21,833 nt of DNA from Nanobdellota archaeon (GTDB lineage Archaea > Nanobdellota > Nanobdellia > SCGC-AAA011-G17 > VGLX01), in NCBI GenBank assembly GCA_018894775.1, contig JAHIPG010000178.1, positions 1 to 21,833 of the forward strand, in the 5' to 3' direction. The position numbers and the translations under genes were made by a program. Numbering within the stretch: the stretch's first letter is position 1; each line of letters starts with the position of its first letter. The notes beneath the pieces were generated by a model. The model was not told where the DNA came from. It ran no database searches and saw only the letters and a program-made list of their open reading frames with translations. Of this stretch, positions 12,377-20,378 are shown piece by piece.

Positions 12377-14175
12377 TAGACGTATTCCTAAACGAAAAAT
12401 TCATAGGAACTGTGGAAAATGCACAAGAGTATATTGCTAAACTCAAAGAAGAAAGAAGAAACAGAAAAATAACCGGAACTCTCAACATGCATTACGATAA
12501 ACAGAGAGAAGAGATTATACTAGACTGTACTTCAGGCCGTGCAAGAAGACCTCTAATCATCGTCGAAAATGGCGCTTCTAAACTCACACAAGAACACCTT
12601 AAAAGACTAGAAAAAAATGAAACAACCTGGGATAACCTAATTGAGGAAGGAATAATAGAATACGTAGATGCAGCAGAAGAAGAGGACACATTCATAGCAC
12701 TATACGATGAAGACATAACCCCAGAACACACACATCTAGAAATAGACCCTAATATAATATTGGGTATCACAACATCACTTGTACCTTATTCTAACTATGG
12801 ACAATCATCAAGGCTTAACAGAGGATCAAAAGGACAGAAGCAAGCACTAGGACTTTACGTTGCTAACTTCTTAACAAGAATGGATACAGACGTATCTATA
12901 CTCCAAAACCCGCATAGACCTCTAGTAAGAACATACATGTATGATATACTAGGCCTTGAAAAACATCCTTCAGGACAGAACCTTGTAATTGCACTTATGT
13001 CATATCAAGGACAAAATATGCAGGACGGAATCATACTTAACAAAGGTTCTATAGATCGTGGACTTGCAAGAAGCACATACTATAGGCCATACTCCGTAGG
13101 AGAACTAAGATACTCAGGAGGGCTTACTGATGAAATCGGTCTGCCTGACAAAGAAGTAAAAGGATTCAGAACAGAAAAAGAATACAAATATCTGGAAGAT
13201 GACGGAATCGCCTACCCAGGAGCAAGTTTGAAGGAAGACGACGTAATAATAGGCAAAACATCACCACCAAGATTCCTAGGTGATCTAGAAGAATTCAGCA
13301 TAGCAGCAAACGTAAGAAGAGAAAGTTCAGTAACAGTCAGGCATGGAGAAGAAGGTATAGTAGACATGGTCATTGTAACAGAAAACGAAGAAGGAAACAA
13401 ACTTGTAAAAGTAAGAATGAGAGACCAAAGAATACCAGAAGTGGGAGATAAGTTTGCATCCAGACACGGACAAAAAGGAGTTGTAGGAGCAATCGTACCT
13501 CAGGCAGACATGCCATTCTCAGTATCAGGAATAGTACCAGACATCATATTCTCACCTCACTCAATCCCATCAAGGATGACAATCTCACACCTAATTGAAG
13601 CTCTAGCAGGAAAAGTCGGAGCTTTGAGAGGGAAACATGTAGATTCCACAGCATTCGATTCAGAGCCAGAAGAAGGATTAAGAAAACAATTGCTGGAAAT
13701 GGGCTTTAGGGAAGACGGAAAAGAAAAGTTCTACAACGGAATCACCGGAGAAGAATTCGAAGCAACAATCTTCGTCGGAAACATGTATTATCAAAAGCTA
13801 AAGCACATGGTAGCAAACAAGCTTCATGCAAGAGCATCAGGAAGAATACAATTACTAACAAGACAACCTATCGAAGGGAGAAGTAAAGGAGGAGGTCTAA
13901 GGTTAGGAGAGATGGAGAAAGACTGTTTTGTAGCTCATGGAGCATCATTATTGTTAAAAGAAAGATTTGATTCAGACAAAACAATAGTCTATATCTGTGA
14001 AACTTGCGGAATGTTCGCAATTTATGACAGCTACAAAAACAGAAAATTCTGCCCAAGATGTGGAGCAAATGCAGAAATATCACCAATAGAAATAAGTTAT
14101 GCTTTCAAATTATTACTAGATGAAATAAGATCACTTGGCGTAAACCCAAGATTACACCTAAAAAATAAATACTGA
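12373..14175 (+). CDS. rpoB1: RNA polymerase subunit B' (C-terminal half of B)
   Basis: 600 aa, the C-terminal half of RPB2. It includes the external and hybrid-binding domains, with SSRLNRGSKGQKQALGLY, NPHRPLVRTYMYD, IALMSYQGQNMQDGIILNK and the GDKFASRHGQKGVVG hybrid-binding block, then PFSVSGIVPDIIFSPHSIPS, RMTISHLIEALAGK and KLHARASGRIQLLTRQPIEG. The C-terminal clamp zinc site is C542, C545, C560, C563 (ICETCG ... FCPRCG). Contacts to NTP and RNA, including the conserved Lys of KGQKQ and the MSYQGQNMQD region, are intact. It is coupled to rpoB'' by ATGA and followed after 8 nt by rpoA', with a GAGG Shine-Dalgarno at the junction. Confidence 0.98.
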   Translation: MIDVFLNEKFIGTVENAQEYIAKLKEERRNRKITGTLNMHYDKQREEIILDCTSGRARRPLIIVENGASKLTQEHLKRLEKNETTWDNLIEEGIIEYVDAAEEEDTFIALYDEDITPEHTHLEIDPNIILGITTSLVPYSNYGQSSRLNRGSKGQKQALGLYVANFLTRMDTDVSILQNPHRPLVRTYMYDILGLEKHPSGQNLVIALMSYQGQNMQDGIILNKGSIDRGLARSTYYRPYSVGELRYSGGLTDEIGLPDKEVKGFRTEKEYKYLEDDGIAYPGASLKEDDVIIGKTSPPRFLGDLEEFSIAANVRRESSVTVRHGEEGIVDMVIVTENEEGNKLVKVRMRDQRIPEVGDKFASRHGQKGVVGAIVPQADMPFSVSGIVPDIIFSPHSIPSRMTISHLIEALAGKVGALRGKHVDSTAFDSEPEEGLRKQLLEMGFREDGKEKFYNGITGEEFEATIFVGNMYYQKLKHMVANKLHARASGRIQLLTRQPIEGRSKGGGLRLGEMEKDCFVAHGASLLLKERFDSDKTIVYICETCGMFAIYDSYKNRKFCPRCGANAEISPIEISYAFKLLLDEIRSLGVNPRLHLKNKY

Positions 14176-14183
14176 GGAAAAAA

Positions 14184-16793
14184 ATGCACGTTTCAAAAAA
14201 AGTCGCAAAAATAACCTTTGGATTACTCAGTCCAAGAGAAATCAAAAAAATAGCTCAAGCTAAAATAATCACTCCAGAACTTTACGATAAAGAAGGCTAT
14301 CCTGTTGACGGAGGCCTTATGGATGTAAGACTAGGAGTTATTGACCCAGGATTAAGATGTAAAACATGCGGAGAAAAACTAAAAGACTGTATGGGTCACT
14401 TTGGATACATTGAACTGGCAAGACCGATAATCCACATCAAACATGCTAAAACCATACTTGATGTTCTGAGATCAACATGCAGAGAATGCAACAGAATACT
14501 TATGAAAGAAGACGACATAGAACAAAAATCAAATCTACTTGCAAAAGTGAGGAAAAGAAGAGGTATGGAAGTCTATAGAAGACTGTCAAACGTCTACATA
14601 CATGACCTTAAAAACCTCAAAAAATGCCCTTACTGCCAGGCAAAACAATACAATTTCAAACTGGAAAAACCAGTAAATTTCTATGAGAATGAAAAAAGGA
14701 TATCACCTATAGAAGTAAGACTAAGATTAGAAAAAATCCCCGACAAAGACCTAGAAGTCTTGGGTATTGACCCTAAAGTAGCAAGACCAGAATGGATGGT
14801 TCTAACAATACTGCAGATTCCACCAGTAACGATGAGGCCATCAATCACTCTAGAATCTGGAGAAAGAAGTGAGGACGACCTAACACACAAACTTGGAGAT
14901 ATAGTAAGAATCAACCAGAGGCTATTTGAAAACATAAACGCAGGAGCGCCAGAAATCATTGTTGAAGACCTTTGGGACCTGCTACAATACCACATAATCA
15001 CATATTTCGATAATACAGTTAGCCAAGTACCGCCAGCAAGACACAGAAGCGGACAACCACTAAAAACATTAGTTGAAAGGATAAAAAGCAAAGAAGGAAG
15101 ATTCAGATATAATCTATTAGGTAAAAGAGTAAACTACGCTGCACGTACAGTAATCTCACCAGATGCAGCAATAAAACTAAACGAGGTAGGAATCCCATTC
15201 TATGTTGCTGAAGAATTGACAGTACCTGAAAGAGTAACAGAATGGAACCTAAAATATCTCAGAAAATTCGTTGAAAGAGGACCAAAGGTATATCCAGGAT
15301 CAAACTATGTAATCACACCTGAAGGTAAGAAGAAAAAAATCACAGATGATACTCAAGAACTTCTAATAAAAGAACTGGCACCAGGATTCATAGTCGAAAG
15401 ACACATACTAGATGGCGATGTAGCAGTATTCAACAGGCAGCCATCACTTCACAGGATGAGCATCATGTGCCATAAAATAAGAGTACTACCAGGAAAATCA
15501 TTCAGGCTTAACCCTACGGTCTGTAATCCTTATAACGCAGACTTTGACGGGGATGAAATGAACCTACACATACCACAAACAGAAGAAGCAAGAGCAGAAG
15601 CAGAAATACTGATGCAGGTACAAACACAAATCATCACACCAAAGAATGGATACAACGTCATCGGATGTGTAGAAGATGCTATCTCAGGAAACTACTTACT
15701 AACAAAAGAGATGGAAATGCCAAAAGAAGAGGCAATACAAACATTATTCTCCATAGGATTCACAGAATCATCACAATTCAAAAACTTCAAAGCAAACGTC
15801 ACAGGAAAAGAAATATTCAGCGCAATAATCCCAAACGACTTTGATTTCCTAGGAAACTCAAAAGCATGCAAAAAATGTGAGAAATGCAAGAAAACAAACT
15901 GCGATGTAGATGCTTACATATGCATCAAGAAAGGAAAACTCATATCAGGAACAATCGATAAGAACACAATCGGAGAAGATAACGGAACACTACTAAGAGC
16001 ATTACACAGGAAATATGATGCTGATAAAACACTAGAACTAATGGGATTAATCTTCAGATTAGGGGTTGTATCATTATTGAGAAGAGGATTCACAACAGGC
16101 ATCTCAGACTCAGACCTGCCAGAAAAAGCAAAAAAAGAAATCCAGGATGAGAAAGAGAAAGCATACAAGAAAGTGCAAGAATATCTGCAGCAATACAAAG
16201 ACGGCAAGATTGAAGCATACCCAAGTAAAACAGTAGAAGAAACACTAGAACTTATAATCTTACAAGAACTAAACAAATTAAGGAATAAATTAGGTAACAT
16301 AGTTAAACAACATGTTGTAGAAAACAACTCCACATTAATCATGGCAAGCAGTGGAGCAAGAGGAAACATACTTAACCTATCGATGATGAGCGCGTGTGTA
16401 GGGCAGCAAGCTCTAAGGGGCAAAAGGATCGATAAAGGATATGTAAACAGAACATTATCAATATTCAAAGAACATGATAGAAGTCCAGCAGCAAGAGGAT
16501 TCATCAAAGATGGCTATAAATCAGGATTAACACCTTACGAGTTCTTCTTCGCAGCAATGACAGGAAGAGACTCACTGATGGACACTGCTCTAAGAACACC
16601 AAAATCAGGATACCTCTATAGAAGGCTATCAAACGCATTACAAGATCTAAGGGTAGAATACGATAATACTGTAAGAAACTCAAACAAAGAGATCATACAA
16701 TTCAGCTATGGAGAAGACGGGATAGATGTTTCAAAGAGCGAAGGTGGCTCAATAAACATCAAGAAGATCGTCAAAGACATAAAAGGAGAATAA
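14184..16793 (+). CDS. rpoA1: RNA polymerase subunit A' (largest subunit, N-terminal part)
   Basis: 869 aa with the catalytic core. NADFDGDEMN at 451-460 carries the three Asp (D453, D455, D457) that bind the active-site Mg. Clamp zinc sites are C59, C62, C69, H72 and C99, C102, C148, C151. Further blocks are RHRSGQPLKTLVERIKSKEG, LLGKRVNYAARTVISPD, FNRQPSLHRMSIM, the Cys cluster CKKCEKCKKTNC (about 557-568, also known in other archaeal A'), and the C-terminal SGARGN and RALRGKR-type region with GFIKDGYKSGLTPYEFFF and AMTGRDSLMDTALRTPKSGY. It ends at the usual A'/A'' split just after the bridge helix. rpoA'' follows after 2 nt. Confidence 0.98.
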   Translation: MHVSKKVAKITFGLLSPREIKKIAQAKIITPELYDKEGYPVDGGLMDVRLGVIDPGLRCKTCGEKLKDCMGHFGYIELARPIIHIKHAKTILDVLRSTCRECNRILMKEDDIEQKSNLLAKVRKRRGMEVYRRLSNVYIHDLKNLKKCPYCQAKQYNFKLEKPVNFYENEKRISPIEVRLRLEKIPDKDLEVLGIDPKVARPEWMVLTILQIPPVTMRPSITLESGERSEDDLTHKLGDIVRINQRLFENINAGAPEIIVEDLWDLLQYHIITYFDNTVSQVPPARHRSGQPLKTLVERIKSKEGRFRYNLLGKRVNYAARTVISPDAAIKLNEVGIPFYVAEELTVPERVTEWNLKYLRKFVERGPKVYPGSNYVITPEGKKKKITDDTQELLIKELAPGFIVERHILDGDVAVFNRQPSLHRMSIMCHKIRVLPGKSFRLNPTVCNPYNADFDGDEMNLHIPQTEEARAEAEILMQVQTQIITPKNGYNVIGCVEDAISGNYLLTKEMEMPKEEAIQTLFSIGFTESSQFKNFKANVTGKEIFSAIIPNDFDFLGNSKACKKCEKCKKTNCDVDAYICIKKGKLISGTIDKNTIGEDNGTLLRALHRKYDADKTLELMGLIFRLGVVSLLRRGFTTGISDSDLPEKAKKEIQDEKEKAYKKVQEYLQQYKDGKIEAYPSKTVEETLELIILQELNKLRNKLGNIVKQHVVENNSTLIMASSGARGNILNLSMMSACVGQQALRGKRIDKGYVNRTLSIFKEHDRSPAARGFIKDGYKSGLTPYEFFFAAMTGRDSLMDTALRTPKSGYLYRRLSNALQDLRVEYDNTVRNSNKEIIQFSYGEDGIDVSKSEGGSINIKKIVKDIKGE

Positions 16794-16795
16794 AA

Positions 16796-17929
16796 ATGTT
16801 CAAAGATTATAAAGGTAAAATTCCAGGAAAACTCTTGAAAGAGCTTGAGCAAGAGATAATAAATCAAAACCTACCAAAAAATAAGATAAAAGAAGCTCTA
16901 TCACAACTGGAAGAAGAATACGCATATGCTAAAATAAGCCCTGGAGAAGCAATCGGAATGATTACAGCAGAAAGCTTTGGAGAACCAGGTACGCAGATGA
17001 CCTTGAACACATTCCACTTTGCAGGTGTGGCAGAAGTGAACGTCACATTAGGTCTGCCAAGGCTAATTGAAATTTTAGATGCAAGGAAACTACTAAAAAC
17101 CCCTGCAATGGAAATCTACCTAAAAAAAGAATATAATAAAGATGCTAGCAAAGTAAAAAAGATAGCAGCATCAATCAAACAAATCACATTTAAAGAACTT
17201 GTAAACGAATTCTCATTAAACGTAGGAAAAAACCATATAGAAGCGGATCTTAATAAGAAAAAGATAAGAGACTTGGGTATCACAGAAACTCAAATAGTAA
17301 AATCATTACAAGAATCACTGAAAGGCAGCAAAGTAAGCGTACTAAAAGCAGGAATCATAGTAAAAGCAAAAGACGAAAGTGATCTTAAAGAGTTATACAA
17401 ACTAAAAGTAAAATTAAAAGAAGTAATTGTAAAAGGTATAAAAGGAATAAGCCAGGTTATGCCTGTCAAGAACAACAACGAATTAATGATAATCACTGCA
17501 GGATCCAACTTCAAAGATGTATTACAGATGAAAGAAGTGGACCAGATAAAAACAAAAACAAATAACATATTTGAGGTAGCAGCAGTATTAGGAATTGAGG
17601 CTGCAAGACAATCAATAATCAACGAGGCAGAACACGTTATCCAAGATCAAGGTTTAGCTGTAGATATAAGACATATCATGTTCATATCAGACTTGATGAC
17701 AATAATAGGTTCAGTAAAAGGTATAACAAGAACAGGAATAACAAGAGAAAAAGAAAGCGTATTAGCTAGAGCATCATTCGAAATACCAATCGGCCACATA
17801 ATGAACGCAGCAAAATCAGGGGAAGAAGATCACCTAACATCTGTGGTAGAGAATGTATTGCTAAACCAACCGATACCTCTAGGAACAGGAATACCTGAAT
17901 TAGTAACAAAAAATCCTGGTAAAAAATAG
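16796..17929 (+). CDS. rpoA2: RNA polymerase subunit A'' (largest subunit, C-terminal part)
   Basis: 377 aa. SPGEAIGMITAESFGEPGTQ followed by MTLNTFHFAGVAEVNVTLG is the trigger loop, and LPRLIEILDARK follows it. The C-terminal part has the jaw and cleft region, with VAAVLGIEAARQSIINE, HIMFISDLMT and RASFEIPIGHIMNAAKSGEE. It completes the largest subunit together with A'. The start is 2 nt after the A' stop, so synthesis is tightly coupled. A T6 tract at 17951-17956 follows the stop. In most archaea with this operon rpl30e comes next. Here about 690 bp of decayed DNA intervenes. Confidence 0.98.
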   Translation: MFKDYKGKIPGKLLKELEQEIINQNLPKNKIKEALSQLEEEYAYAKISPGEAIGMITAESFGEPGTQMTLNTFHFAGVAEVNVTLGLPRLIEILDARKLLKTPAMEIYLKKEYNKDASKVKKIAASIKQITFKELVNEFSLNVGKNHIEADLNKKKIRDLGITETQIVKSLQESLKGSKVSVLKAGIIVKAKDESDLKELYKLKVKLKEVIVKGIKGISQVMPVKNNNELMIITAGSNFKDVLQMKEVDQIKTKTNNIFEVAAVLGIEAARQSIINEAEHVIQDQGLAVDIRHIMFISDLMTIIGSVKGITRTGITREKESVLARASFEIPIGHIMNAAKSGEEDHLTSVVENVLLNQPIPLGTGIPELVTKNPGKK

Positions 17930-17950
17930 TTAACCTACAATTCTCTATAA

Positions 17951-17993
17951 TTTTTTCCATTACAGTCATCCGGACATCCTCTGTTTTTGAGGA
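17951..17993 (+). terminator. T-tract plus hairpin after rpoA2
   Basis: Six T at 17951-17956, then a 5-bp hairpin TCCTC (17977-17981) / GAGGA (17989-17993) with a T-rich loop, all within 65 nt after the rpoA2 stop. The tract is a plausible intrinsic terminator of the polymerase operon. The hairpin may be incidental. Confidence 0.45.
17965..17978 (+). repeat. 14-bp inverted repeat, left arm
   Basis: GTCATCCGGACATC, the exact reverse complement of 18197-18210, 218 nt away. It flanks an AT-rich stretch with no good ORF. No obvious target duplication is seen outside the arms. Confidence 0.6.
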
Positions 17994-18173
17994 GTATAGC
18001 CTTGGTAGACTGAGATTTTACAAAAAATATGTAGTTTTTATTCTCAAAAATTTGTATCAAGAAGACCTAATTCAAAAAGTTCATCGACGATGAATATCAT
18101 ATTGTAAGTCTAAAAAACTCAATTATTAAGCAAAACACCCCACTAACAATTTTCACTAAAACCAAAGAACAAA

Positions 18174-18185
18174 CCCTTTATATGC
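18174..18185 (+). promoter_or_regulatory. TATA box for decayed small-gene pair
   Basis: CCCTTTATATGC, about 25 nt before the ATG at 18206, is good leaderless spacing. It suggests that the broken gene below was once expressed. Confidence 0.4.
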
Positions 18186-18196
18186 TAAATTCTTAA

Positions 18197-18210
18197 GATG
18201 TCCGGATGAC
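18197..18210 (+). repeat. 14-bp inverted repeat, right arm
   Basis: GATGTCCGGATGAC, the exact reverse complement of 17965-17978. It overlaps the ATG of the broken small ORF at 18206. Confidence 0.6.
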
Positions 18211-18301
18211 CAAACAGGAAAAAGTTTATAAAACATAAAAACAATTTAAAAAAGAAGAACAGAAAATAAAGAAAAAAGTTGATGAGTTGCTCAAAAAATG
18301 A
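18206..18301 (+). pseudogene. Small basic ORF interrupted by an in-frame stop
   Basis: From ATG 18206 the frame reads MTKQEKVYKT, then TAA at 18236, then continues in the same frame with KQFKKEEQKIKKKVDELLKK to a stop at 18299-18301. That stop overlaps the next ATG as ATGA. The TATA spacing, continued coding-like helix and coupling to the next ORF suggest a short Lys/Glu-rich helical protein of about 31 residues inactivated by one nonsense mutation. It could also be chance, given the high A content. Confidence 0.4.
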
Positions 18302-18438
18302 AACATCCTGAAACACTTTTAAAATTTGATAAAAAATCATTTTATGTCATGGTAATAGTTCTGTGTTTAGTATTAGGATTATTTCTATTCAACTATTATG
18401 TTGGCATACCTTCAAGTGCATTCGTAGTCAAGCCTTAA
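18298..18438 (+). CDS. Small single-helix membrane protein (46 aa), possible remnant
   Basis: The ATG at 18298 overlaps the previous stop (ATGA). The 46-aa product has a short polar N-terminus (MKHPETLLKFDKKS), one hydrophobic helix (FYVMVIVLCLVLGLFLFNYY) and a short outer end (VGIPSSAFVVKP). It reads like an intact small membrane protein or the N-terminal anchor of a longer lost protein. No family is recognised. It sits among broken fragments between rpoA2 and rpl30e, so it may itself be a remnant. A TM-containing ORF this short could also be chance in AT-rich DNA. Confidence 0.45.
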   Translation: MKHPETLLKFDKKSFYVMVIVLCLVLGLFLFNYYVGIPSSAFVVKP

Positions 18439-18449
18439 GATTACATATC

Positions 18450-18570
18450 ATGAAAAAACAATTATAATCGTAATGATTCTGGCAATATTAATCTATTAGA
18501 AGCAAAAAAACTTATAATTTATGCTGACGAAGAAGTTAATTTCGCGACGAGAATGCTCCAAGAAACCTAA
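18450..18570 (+). pseudogene. Fragmented small ORF with frameshift
   Basis: The ATG at 18450 opens only MKKQL before a stop. One extra A in the A6 run at 18453-18458 would give MKK plus the hydrophobic stretch TIIIVMILAILIY, then a stop at 18497. A third frame is open afterwards with LLEAKKLIIYADEEVNFATR to a stop at 18568-18570. Three shifted pieces in a row suggest a decayed secreted or anchored protein. Individual pieces are too short to identify. Confidence 0.35.
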
Positions 18571-18585
18571 AAAAACAAAACGAAA

Positions 18586-18596
18586 CGTTTAAAAAC
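18586..18596 (+). promoter_or_regulatory. TATA box for rpl30e-nusA-rps12-rps7
   Basis: CGTTTAAAAAC, 27-37 nt before the ATG at 18623. It gives the ribosomal part of the cluster its own, probably leaderless, promoter. Confidence 0.55.
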
Positions 18597-18622
18597 AGTA
18601 TTTCTCCTTAAAATCTAAGAAA

Positions 18623-18877
18623 ATGTCATTAGCAGAGCTAAAAAAAGCATTGAAAGAAAAAACAATAACTTTTGGTACTGATAAGACTCTAAAAATGCTA
18701 AGGAACGGAACCGCAAAAAAGGTATTTCTAGCATCAAATTGTACCCAAGAGACAAAAGAAACAATCGCTCATTACGCTAAACTAAACAGTGTAGAAATTG
18801 TAATAATGAAGCAACCAAGCGATGAAATGGGATTAACTTGCAAAAAACCATTCAGTATTGCAGTATTGTGCTATTAG
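18623..18877 (+). CDS. rpl30e: Ribosomal protein L30e (eL30)
   Basis: 84 aa of the L7Ae/L30e RNA-binding fold. It has LAELKKALKEKTITFGTDKT, LKMLRNGTAKKVFLASNC, the helix KETIAHYAKLNSVEIVIM, and MGLTCKKPFSIAVL at the end, in place of the usual LGxxCGKPFxVSVL. It is about 10-15 residues shorter than typical archaeal L30e because the tail after the last strand is missing. It binds kink-turn RNA in the large ribosomal subunit. It heads a four-gene unit, and nusA follows after 2 nt. In many archaea it directly follows rpoA''. Confidence 0.92.
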   Translation: MSLAELKKALKEKTITFGTDKTLKMLRNGTAKKVFLASNCTQETKETIAHYAKLNSVEIVIMKQPSDEMGLTCKKPFSIAVLCY

Positions 18878-18879
18878 AA

Positions 18880-19290
18880 ATGAAGGTCATAACAACAGAG
18901 ATTATAGGATACATCAACCTCTTTGAAAGGATAACAAGAGCGAGGGTGAAAAACTGCTATCAAGGACATGATAGTTTAATATTCATAGTCTATGAAGGCG
19001 AAGCCGGAAAGGCAATCGGCAAAAAAGGGGATAATGTAAAAAGGCTCAACCACCTTTTCAAAAAAAGGGTAAAGATAGTTGAGTATAATAATGATCCACT
19101 AAAATTCATCGGAAACCTCATATTACCTATAAGAGCTGAAAACATCAGATTTGAGGATGAGAAAACAATCATAATCGAAGGCAAAGGAATCAAGTTCAAA
19201 CAAGTTGTTTTAGGACCAGAAAGGAAAAATTTAAAAGAGATACAAAACATAGTTTCAAACTACTTTGACGTTGAGATAAAGGTAAAATAA
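18880..19290 (+). CDS. nusA: Archaeal NusA (two KH domains)
   Basis: 136 aa from the ATG at 18880. An upstream in-frame ATG at 18838 lies inside rpl30e and is unlikely, because the conserved part begins MKVITTEIIGYINLFERITR. The first KH domain has GKAIGKKGDNVKRL with an intact GxxG loop (GKKG). The second, VVLGPERKNLKEIQNIVSNY, has a degenerate loop, as is usual for archaeal NusA. The S1 domain and acidic repeats of bacterial NusA are absent. It binds RNA and is thought to affect transcription elongation or termination. It lies between rpl30e and rps12, its standard archaeal place, with 1 nt before rps12. Confidence 0.94.
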   Translation: MKVITTEIIGYINLFERITRARVKNCYQGHDSLIFIVYEGEAGKAIGKKGDNVKRLNHLFKKRVKIVEYNNDPLKFIGNLILPIRAENIRFEDEKTIIIEGKGIKFKQVVLGPERKNLKEIQNIVSNYFDVEIKVK

Positions 19291-19291
19291 G

Positions 19292-19729
19292 ATGGGAAAT
19301 AAATCAAGAGGATTAATGACTGGAAAAAAGCTCAAGATGAGGAGAAAAGCACATAGATGGCTGAGCAACAAATTCAAAAGAAGAGCTCTTAACCTAAAAG
19401 CAAAATCAGACCCATTAAGAGGTGTTCCTCAAGCTAAAGCAATAGTTCTGGAAAAATCACAGGTTGAAGCAAAACAGCCAAACTCAGCAATGAGAAAAAT
19501 AGTCAAAGTACAACTAATCAAAAACGGAAAAAAAGTAGCAGCCTTTGCTCCAGGAAATAACGCTATAAAGATGATCAACGAACACGACGAAGTAATAATA
19601 GAAGCTATCGGCGGAAAAAAAGGAAGAGCAAAAGGCGACTTGCCAGGAATCAGATGGCAGGTAATCAAAGTTAATGATCAAAGTTTAAATGCTTTACTAA
19701 GAGGAAAGATAGAGAAAGGTAGAAGATGA
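19292..19729 (+). CDS. rps12: Ribosomal protein S12 (uS12)
   Basis: 145 aa, typical archaeal length. Signatures are GKKLKMRRKAHRW, DPLRGVPQAKAIVLEKSQVE, AKQPNSAMRKIVKVQLIKNG (the decoding-site PNSAxRK loop), AAFAPGNNAIKMINEHDEV and GRAKGDLPGIRWQVIKVND. It monitors codon-anticodon pairing in the small subunit. It starts 1 nt after nusA, and its end overlaps rps7 by 4 nt. Confidence 0.97.
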   Translation: MGNKSRGLMTGKKLKMRRKAHRWLSNKFKRRALNLKAKSDPLRGVPQAKAIVLEKSQVEAKQPNSAMRKIVKVQLIKNGKKVAAFAPGNNAIKMINEHDEVIIEAIGGKKGRAKGDLPGIRWQVIKVNDQSLNALLRGKIEKGRR

Positions 19730-20319
19730 TAAAAATATTCAACAGATGGGAAACTGAAGGAATCAAGGTTGAGGACGTAGGTCTTAAAAGATACATAAAT
19801 CTAAGGCCAGTAATAGTCCCAAAAACTTCAGGAAGAAACATCAAAGTACAGTTTGCAAAAACAAAAAAACCAATCGTTGAAAGATTAATCACAAGATTGA
19901 TGGTACCAGGTCATAAGTCAAAGAAACATAGGATAAGCTCAGGACATTGCTGTGGTAAAGCAACAAACGCATATAAGATTGTAGAAAAAGCATTTATGAT
20001 CATAGAACAAAAGACAAAAGCAAACCCCTTACAAGTATTTGTTACAGCAATAGAAAATGGAGCTCCAAGGGAAGAGATCAACACAATAGAATACGGGGGA
20101 GCAAGATACCCACAAGCTGTGGAGATGAGCCCTGTAAGAAGAATAGACTTTTCACTGAGAATAATGACACAGGGAGCATACCAAAAAGCATTCAAAAGCA
20201 AGAGAAAAATTGAAGAAACACTAGCTGATGAAATAATGCTGGCATATAATTTAGATCAAAAAAGTTCAGCAATATCAAAAAAGCTAGAGTTGGAAAGACA
20301 AGCTGACTCAGCAAGATAA
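19726..20319 (+). CDS. rps7: Ribosomal protein S7 (uS7)
   Basis: 197 aa, typical of archaeal S7. It has VERLITRLMVPGHKSKKHRI, the helix NAYKIVEKAFMIIEQKT, NPLQVFVTAIENGAPREEIN and YGGARYPQAVEMSPVRRIDF, then a basic C-terminus with LADEIMLAY. It nucleates assembly of the 30S head on 16S rRNA. The ATG overlaps the rps12 stop. tuf and rps10 often follow in archaea but are absent here. A T6 tract about 10 nt after the stop and a new TATA box mark the end of the operon. Confidence 0.97.
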   Translation: MIKIFNRWETEGIKVEDVGLKRYINLRPVIVPKTSGRNIKVQFAKTKKPIVERLITRLMVPGHKSKKHRISSGHCCGKATNAYKIVEKAFMIIEQKTKANPLQVFVTAIENGAPREEINTIEYGGARYPQAVEMSPVRRIDFSLRIMTQGAYQKAFKSKRKIEETLADEIMLAYNLDQKSSAISKKLELERQADSAR

Positions 20320-20346
20320 AATTCTTAATAAAATTTTTTATGATAA

Positions 20347-20363
20347 AACTTAAAAACTTAAAA
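20347..20363 (+). promoter_or_regulatory. TATA-like region for Cys-rich surface operon
   Basis: AACTTAAAAACTTAAAA, about 20-30 nt before the ATG at 20379. It supports that ATG, rather than the in-frame one at 20340, as the start of a leaderless message. Confidence 0.45.
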
Positions 20364-20378
20364 GTCATTTTAAAACAT

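Noticed and set aside
14681..15091. 136-codon minus strand frame in rpoA1, with similar frames across rpoB and rps genes
   Set aside because: All are shadows of conserved genes and show no independent motifs.
15914..16507. 197-codon minus strand open frame inside rpoA1
   Set aside because: It is antisense to a highly conserved gene, Ser/Leu-rich as expected from a shadow frame, with no start signals.
17766..17969. 67-codon minus strand frame over the end of rpoA2
   Set aside because: Mostly antisense to rpoA2, low complexity, no promoter and no recognisable domain.
18052..18105. Minus strand mini-ORF (MIFIVDELFELGLLDTNF) as a transposase remnant
   Set aside because: Only 18 codons long, no supporting frame beyond it, and the resemblance is too short to trust.
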